12,713 nucleotides of DNA from Bacteroidota bacterium (GTDB lineage Bacteria; Bacteroidota; Bacteroidia; Bacteroidales; Paludibacteraceae). The position numbers were made by a program, and so were the translations under genes. Below, piece by piece: positions 8,701-12,713 of the stretch; the stretch's first letter is position 1; each line of letters opens with the position of its first letter. The notes beneath the pieces are model-generated. The model had not been told where the DNA came from, searched no databases, and saw nothing but the letters and a program-made list of their open reading frames with translations. The stretch spans positions 1 to 12,713 of the forward strand of contig JAKLIM010000076.1 of assembly GCA_022709605.1 (NCBI GenBank). Direction: 5' to 3'.

Positions 8701-9157
8701 GTCGGATACGCAACTCGGAACCGATAATTTGAATAATATTGTAGAAAGATGGGAATTGCCTTATGATATTGGAGCAACAGAAGCGGAGCGAATTCAGATC
8801 AGAAATTACATTAAACAAGGGTTGACTGTTCCACCTGTTTTTGGCGATCCGTTGTATCAGTATGGTTTTGGCATGCAAGCATTTAATAATGAGTCCTCAA
8901 AAGTTACAGATATTAACAAAAATGCTGAGCTTCATGTTTATCCAAATCCTTTCAAAAATAGTTTAATTGTAGATTTAAATGATGAGAAATCTGTTCATCA
9001 GTTTCTTATTGAGGATATTACCGGGAAAATATTAATCAATAAGGTAGAAAACGGTAAAAGACATGAGTTTAATTTATCACAATTTAAATCAGGTGTATAT
9101 ATATTAATTGTTAGAGGTAAAACGGGTACAAATGCAATTAAATTAATCAAAAATTAA
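5708..9157 (+). CDS. secreted multidomain GH3 beta-glucosidase-type enzyme with discoidin, PKD, FN3-like and T9SS domains
   Basis: A 1149-residue exo-acting glycosidase predicted to remove glucose from beta-glucan oligosaccharides. Order: signal peptide (about 1-24), F5/8C domain (26-159, VDGSMTTRWASNW, AWWQVDLG, GYGYSFWEFKVYG), an unassigned beta-rich stretch (about 163-265), PKD domain (268-356, PPVADAG, DGSKSSDPDG), FN3/Ig-like domain (about 362-463), a calcium-loop-like DMNKNGTIEPFEDW (from 482), GH3 N-terminal barrel (about 490-800), GH3 C-terminal domain (818-1056) and a T9SS tail (1074-1149, LHVYPNPF). In the barrel, GDKVHG (D562), KHW (K659-H660) and GFVVTDW (D737, expected nucleophile) fit GH3. 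E916 in GTEW is a candidate acid/base, uncertain. The chain ends in YGFGM and lacks the usual GH3 C-terminal Fn3-like domain. Many PUL GH3 enzymes are periplasmic, so a T9SS tail here is notable. Substrate linkage is inferred from GH81 next door. Confidence 0.9.
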   Translation: MENYKLHLLLLFLICSFFSNNSFSQTLLSQGKTCTSSSVEGGNAPNNAVDGSMTTRWASNWAGDINPADAWWQVDLGKEYHISNVNIQWENAYAKEYKIQISNDATFASTTDIASVSNSDGKEDDVITNNLVKGRYVRMKGITRSTGYGYSFWEFKVYGTETLNPVNVTIDVPYVQYLKLNVDPADINGNTEFIVQNTDKILHLTCYEGSPLTLSMLDFRGDFDLTFWTLKNGSTTDTIKGLPLVTTVYNNMVIHVKLTPRPPKGNVPPVADAGLDKIIYLPTNSLTIDGSKSSDPDGIITGYKWTQTSGPTTATLTNNITSIISISDLNLGDYKFTLTVTDDSLATGFDEVVVSVRPPEQVDFILKSPIDTAMVTDTRKPTFKWNACPGATKYEVYLNITRNDYEWYASGNLLDRYTKIGETTTNSFVVPTDLVDRWTYKWYVIANTPSGNKYSDKGLFGVYIPFMEQEADGISIVNGCRDMNKNGTIEPFEDWHLTPEKRLNDIMSRLDTDEKARQLFYGGNDNPLDGFAFSYGVEGGMRETQFAASKTRMGIPIAYLGDKVHGWKTIYPTQLGLAATRDMNIVYQCGNMHRIEQKAFGFTGTLAPLAEVNTKVLYPRFQEGSGENADDAAAIIRALLCGMQGGPEINPHSMMVTIKHWPSQGAGGESELQYDSVTIKYHMKPWHAAVEANAASVMPGYNTCPFLDPSNKGANSSKKIIDYLRNEIKFKGFVVTDWLAANTAQSTESMGAGIDVMGGAPSINTDINQLVINIGIDRINEACRRIMDNKIRMGMFENPYSDPTCTYTKADHHAIVLNAAKKSITLLKNNGILPLKLNSGDEVVVTGPRSAWPNKDNDPNTIWQSIYYDDNQAKTYTQAISERGATAGIKVYQDSCANPKVAVVVIGEKGYTHGTEWADKNPNIPADQLAIIQKFHNKGVKVVTVILTPRPYVLTPLVDISDAILLVYRGGTGIGQATASLIFGDYQPSGRLPFQLPKSDTQLGTDNLNNIVERWELPYDIGATEAERIQIRNYIKQGLTVPPVFGDPLYQYGFGMQAFNNESSKVTDINKNAELHVYPNPFKNSLIVDLNDEKSVHQFLIEDITGKILINKVENGKRHEFNLSQFKSGVYILIVRGKTGTNAIKLIKN

Positions 9158-9192
9158 TTAGCAAGGTTTTTGGGTAATCACAGATGCAAAAA

Positions 9193-9224
9193 ATTCATTT
9201 TGATGTTCATTTTTCAAAATGAAT
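9193..9224. repeat. 11-bp inverted repeat after the GH3 gene
   Basis: ATTCATTTTGA (9193-9203) and TCAAAATGAAT (9214-9224) are perfectly complementary around a 10-base loop. On the + strand no U-tract follows. On the - strand the stem is followed by five T's, so it looks more like a terminator for leftward transcription. The stem is nearly all A/T and therefore weak. It may be a 3' mRNA-end structure for the GH3 gene. Confidence 0.5.
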
Positions 9225-9394
9225 AAGAGTATTTAGATAAGGAAAATTAAATCGAAATGTGTGTTGAAATATGTTATATAACACATATCAATATAAAACA
9301 TAGAATATCAATTGATTATAAAAGTTGATGATGTATTATTGAGTAGTAATTTTGTATTGAAATTGAATTTTTGTGTGGTAAAAAATTTTTATTA

Positions 9395-9425
9395 CAACGA
9401 TTCTTACTATACATTTGCATCGTTG
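9395..9425 (+). promoter_or_regulatory. candidate susC promoter with flanking inverted repeat
   Basis: TACATTTG (9410-9417) matches the Bacteroidota -7 consensus TAnnTTTG and is followed by C, as is often seen. It would place transcription start near 9424 and leave a leader of about 55 bases. No good TTTG is found at the right -33 distance, as may happen at activator-dependent promoters. A perfect 7-bp inverted repeat, CAACGAT (9395-9401) and ATCGTTG (9419-9425), brackets the box across a 17-base gap, so it could be an operator or a hairpin. Confidence 0.5.
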
Positions 9426-9478
9426 ATTCTATTCAACACAACTAATTAAATCTAAAAAAAATAATTTGAATTAAGCTT

Positions 9479-12400
9479 ATGAAAAAACTCATTTTTATTC
9501 CATTCTTTTTAATGATTGTGCAAATAGTTTTTGCTCAGAATTGGAAGGTTTCCGGTGTAGTAACAGATTCAGATGACGGACAGCCATTATTAGGGGTGAA
9601 TGTAATTGTTAAAGGTGTTGTCGGAATTGGTACAATAACCGATCTCGATGGTAAATTTACAATTAATGTACCGCAGGGAAAATCACTTTCGTTTACTTAT
9701 GTAGGTTACAAGGAACAAATAAAAGAGATTAAAGGCAATGTGGTATTAAATATTGCATTAAGTTCTGATACAAAAATGCTTGACGAAATGGTAGTGATTG
9801 GTTATGGTACAATGAAAAAAAGTGACCTCACCGGTTCTGTAACTTCCATCAAATCGGATGCACTTCAAAAAACTCCTGCTGCCGGTCTCGACCAGGCATT
9901 ACAGGGACGTGCAGCAGGTGTAACTGTCAATGCCAATTCAGGACAGCCCGGTGCAGGTGCAGTTATCCGTATCCGGGGTATTGGTTCGGTAATGGGCGGC
10001 AGCGATCCGATTTATGTGGTTGATGGTATGATTACTACCAACATTTCTTTCCTGAATCCGAATGATATTGAGTCAACCGAAGTATTGAAAGATGCATCGG
10101 CAACCGCTATTTACGGTTCACGCGGAGCCAACGGCGTTATTTTGGTAACTACTAAAAGGGGGAAAGAAGGCAAAACAAATATCTCGCTTAATGTTTACAG
10201 CGGTATTCAAAACCGTTGGAATAAACTTGATTTAATGCAACGCGATGAATTTGTAAAAACTGTTATTTCTCTGAATAATATAACTTCTGAAAAAAACTTC
10301 TTCAAAAATTACGGGTTCAATAAATGGCTTGCTGCTTACCGTTTGGGTAATTCTCCGTATTTTCCCAAACTGAAAACAGATGCAAATCCTTCAGGAATGG
10401 ATTATTCAACGGTAGAAACTGATTGGCAGGATGAAGTTTTCAACGAAAATGCATTGGTACAAAACTATCACATTTCGTTTGATGGTGGAACAGCTAAGGA
10501 TAGTTACAATATTTCGGCAGGTTATTTTAATCAGGACGGTACGATTGTCGGTTCCAATTACAAACGTTTTACTTTCCGTCTGAATAGTTCACACAAAATG
10601 AACAGTTGGTTTAAAATCGGCGAAAATCTTGCTTTCAATAGTTCTACCGGTCGAAATGCTATGAATAATAATTCAAGCCCCGGTGCTTCTGTACTTTCTG
10701 CTGCATTGGCTATGGCACCTTGGGATCCAACTCGTTACCCCGAAGGTTCTGTTAATAATGTTGGGAAAGACCTGAGTGGACAAATTGCAGCTTCATCGAA
10801 TTTCCGTAATGTAACCAATCCGTATTCGATGGTTGAAATGGCTCATCCGATGAACAAAGCTGAACGCTGGGTTGGAGATGTTCATATTGAAATAACTCCT
10901 TTCAAAGGCTTGATGTTTCGTTCGGCTGTAAATTTCGACCATTCATACATTCATGATCAACTGTTTAAAGAAGCGTATGAATATTCATCTTATGATAAAT
11001 CAGATTTGAATTTTTTCCAAAGGAGTATTACGCGATATAATACTATGATTTATGAAAATACACTTACTTATAATAAATCATTTGATAAACACAGCCTGAC
11101 TGCAATGGTAGGTCAAACCACTGAAGAATATAACTTTTACACTTTAGGAGGTTCTGGTGCGTCAATTCTTAATCCTGTTGAAAGTAATTGGTATCTTAAA
11201 TCGACCACTGAAAATAAAACATACGCCGGAGATGGCGTTGATCGTAGTCGTATGTTCTCATTATTAGGACGTATTCATTATTCGTATGGAAGCAAATATA
11301 TGGTTACCTTGAACTTCCGTGGTGACTCTTCGAGTCGTTTTCCTTCGAATCCATGGGGCTATTTCCCTTCTACAGCATTGGCCTGGCGCATAAGTGAAGA
11401 AAGTTGGATGAAAGATATAAAACAAATTGATAATTTAAAACTACGCTTGGGTTGGGGTCGAATTGGAAATGCCAATGTGCCAACCGATGCTTTTAATTCA
11501 GTAATGTTTTCATCAGGTCCAACATTTGTTGATTATGTGTTTGGCGCCAATCAAAGTTTGGCAAGTGGTGCAACTATGCTAACAATACCGAATAAAAACG
11601 GTCGTTGGGAGACTGCCGAACAAGTGAATGCTGCTATTGATTTTGGATTGCTTGGAGGTAAACTGAATGGTAGTATCGATTTTTTTAGTCGCAATACCAT
11701 TGATGCATTATTATATGTGAAGGCACCGGCTCAGGTTGGTAACCGTTACGATCCGATAGCTAATGTTGGAAATATTAACAACAAAGGAATTGAAATTTCT
11801 CTCGATCATCAAAATAAAATTGGTGAAATAAAATATGGCGTTAGCGGAAATATTTCGTTTATTAAAAATGAACTTACCAAATTAAATGGTGGTGATCCTA
11901 TTTATGGCGACAGGGTTAAAACAGATCAGGGACTTGCTCTTTTTACACTTTGGGGATATAAATACGAAGGAATTTACAAATCCGATGCAGATGCTTTACA
12001 ACATTTATTCGGTTACACTCCCGAAGAAATGTCATTCCATGCGGGAGATGCCAAATTTGCCGACCTTGATGGTAATGGAAAGATTGATGATTACGATAAA
12101 ACCGACTTAGGCAATGCATTCCCATCAATGACTTATGGTTTAAATCTCAGCGCCGAATATCTTGGTTTCGATCTTCAGCTATTCATGCAAGGAGTCGTAG
12201 GAAACGAGATTTACAATGCTGTACGCGAACGTACCGAAGGCAAAGGCGATATGGCTACTTTGAGCACTACAATGCGCAATGTGTGGACTGCCTCGAATAC
12301 TTCAGGCACAATTCCTAACCCTTTCGGAACTTCATTAAATATGGCAAACTCAAGTCGTTTTGTTGAAGATGGCTCATACATTAGACTTAAAAATGTACAA

Positions 12401-12592
12401 CTCGGATATACACTCCCGGCTAAATTAACCAAATCGGCCAACATTAATCGTGCAAGGTTCTATTTGTCGGGCAGTAATTTACTTACATTTACCAACTATA
12501 CTGGTTACGATCCTGAAGTTGGTAGTGGAGTTGATTATGGTAATTATCCGCAATCGCGTACCATTACAGTAGGTGTTAATCTTGATTTTTAA
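9479..12592 (+). CDS. SusC-family TonB-dependent outer-membrane glycan transporter
   Basis: A 1037-residue, apparently complete outer-membrane transporter predicted to import oligosaccharides using TonB energy. Seen: a signal peptide (about 1-19, cut before Q20); a carboxypeptidase-regulatory-like domain (about 22-100, VSGVVTDSDDGQPLLGVNV, TITDLDGKFTI); the TonB-box region typical of SusC proteins (DEMVVIGYG, 102-110); a plug domain (about 112-226) ending in the family signature DASATAIYGSRGANGVILV (from 205); and a beta-barrel to the C-terminal phenylalanine (VGVNLDF), the usual last residue for BAM-assembled barrels. There is no STN domain between signal peptide and plug, so signalling to an anti-sigma factor is unlikely. 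The protein normally works with a SusD lipoprotein encoded just downstream, beyond this window. Substrate (beta-1,3-gluco-oligosaccharides) is inferred only from the neighbouring GH81 and GH3 genes. Confidence 0.95.
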   Translation: MKKLIFIPFFLMIVQIVFAQNWKVSGVVTDSDDGQPLLGVNVIVKGVVGIGTITDLDGKFTINVPQGKSLSFTYVGYKEQIKEIKGNVVLNIALSSDTKMLDEMVVIGYGTMKKSDLTGSVTSIKSDALQKTPAAGLDQALQGRAAGVTVNANSGQPGAGAVIRIRGIGSVMGGSDPIYVVDGMITTNISFLNPNDIESTEVLKDASATAIYGSRGANGVILVTTKRGKEGKTNISLNVYSGIQNRWNKLDLMQRDEFVKTVISLNNITSEKNFFKNYGFNKWLAAYRLGNSPYFPKLKTDANPSGMDYSTVETDWQDEVFNENALVQNYHISFDGGTAKDSYNISAGYFNQDGTIVGSNYKRFTFRLNSSHKMNSWFKIGENLAFNSSTGRNAMNNNSSPGASVLSAALAMAPWDPTRYPEGSVNNVGKDLSGQIAASSNFRNVTNPYSMVEMAHPMNKAERWVGDVHIEITPFKGLMFRSAVNFDHSYIHDQLFKEAYEYSSYDKSDLNFFQRSITRYNTMIYENTLTYNKSFDKHSLTAMVGQTTEEYNFYTLGGSGASILNPVESNWYLKSTTENKTYAGDGVDRSRMFSLLGRIHYSYGSKYMVTLNFRGDSSSRFPSNPWGYFPSTALAWRISEESWMKDIKQIDNLKLRLGWGRIGNANVPTDAFNSVMFSSGPTFVDYVFGANQSLASGATMLTIPNKNGRWETAEQVNAAIDFGLLGGKLNGSIDFFSRNTIDALLYVKAPAQVGNRYDPIANVGNINNKGIEISLDHQNKIGEIKYGVSGNISFIKNELTKLNGGDPIYGDRVKTDQGLALFTLWGYKYEGIYKSDADALQHLFGYTPEEMSFHAGDAKFADLDGNGKIDDYDKTDLGNAFPSMTYGLNLSAEYLGFDLQLFMQGVVGNEIYNAVRERTEGKGDMATLSTTMRNVWTASNTSGTIPNPFGTSLNMANSSRFVEDGSYIRLKNVQLGYTLPAKLTKSANINRARFYLSGSNLLTFTNYTGYDPEVGSGVDYGNYPQSRTITVGVNLDF

Positions 12593-12632
12593 CAAATTGA
12601 ATCTTTATTCTTTCAAAAATTCAAAAAAATGA

Positions 12633-12673
12633 AAAACTACATGGATAGAGGTAAATCCTATCCATGTGGTTTT
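12633..12673 (+). terminator. strong hairpin after susC (terminator or intercistronic attenuator)
   Basis: AAAACTACATGGATAG (12633-12648) pairs with CTATCCATGTGGTTTT (12658-12673) over 16 positions, with one G-U pair (12638/12668) and a 9-base loop. It starts 40 bases after the susC stop. The A-tract and the T-tract are within the stem, so it has intrinsic-terminator character in both directions, though only four T's are present. If susD follows, it could lower downstream expression or protect the susC mRNA end. Confidence 0.65.
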
Positions 12674-12713
12674 AAACCTAACCTATAAAAAAACTACCAC
12701 TTTGTGAATGGAT

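Larger units (their letters stand above)
9158..9478 (+). promoter_or_regulatory. AT-rich regulatory spacer upstream of susC
   Basis: These 321 bases hold no credible gene. They contain a perfect 11-bp AT-rich inverted repeat (9193-9224), a 12-base palindrome TGTTATATAACA (9272-9283), two direct copies of ATATCAAT exactly 20 bases apart (9285-9292, 9305-9312), the second overlapping palindrome ATCAATTGAT (9307-9316), and a candidate promoter near 9410. The copies spaced by two helical turns could bind a dimeric regulator. No regulator gene is in the window. Confidence 0.5.

Noticed and set aside
12629..12688. A 19-codon ORF (MKNYMDRGKSYPCGFKPNL) after susC that could be a leader peptide.
   Set aside because: Its codons lie almost wholly within the 16-bp hairpin, it has no recognisable similarity, and a short ORF in such DNA is expected by chance.

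Overview
The window reads as part of a polysaccharide utilisation locus (PUL) of a Bacteroidota bacterium, most likely an environmental Bacteroidales/Marinilabiliales-type organism. The reasons are a full SusC-family TonB-dependent transporter, three large secreted proteins that end in type IX secretion (T9SS) type-A sorting domains, no Shine-Dalgarno sequences at the starts, AT-rich spacers, and at least one match to the Bacteroidota -7 box TAnnTTTG. The genus cannot be named from the sequence alone.

Layout, all on the + strand: a possible 3' end of an upstream gene (2-61); a non-catalytic secreted protein with two discoidin (F5/8 type C) domains and a T9SS tail (115-1440), closed by a clear intrinsic terminator; a large GH81 endo-beta-1,3-glucanase (1597-5469) with a beta-sandwich domain inserted in its N-terminal part, then an Ig-like domain, a CBM6 and a T9SS tail; a 238-bp spacer holding a long imperfect palindromic repeat; a multidomain GH3 beta-glucosidase-type enzyme (5708-9157) with discoidin, PKD and FN3-like modules and a T9SS tail; a 321-bp AT-rich regulatory spacer with a candidate promoter; a SusC-like transporter (9479-12592); and a strong hairpin just after it. 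A SusD partner would be expected downstream but is not in the window.

How the parts may work together (inference from families): the T9SS carries the binding protein and both glucanases across the outer membrane. GH81 cuts internal beta-1,3-glucosyl bonds, helped by CBM6. GH3 trims the resulting oligosaccharides from their ends. The discoidin domains keep protein and substrate together, and SusC (with an unseen SusD) imports the products. The predicted substrate is a beta-1,3-glucan such as laminarin, curdlan, paramylon, callose or fungal wall glucan. The least ordinary points are a GH81 rather than the usual GH16/GH17/GH30 set, the domain inserted into that GH81, an apparently extracellular GH3, the drop in GC content at the sorting domains, and the structured spacers. 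I see no rRNA, tRNA, CRISPR array, transposase or phage gene.
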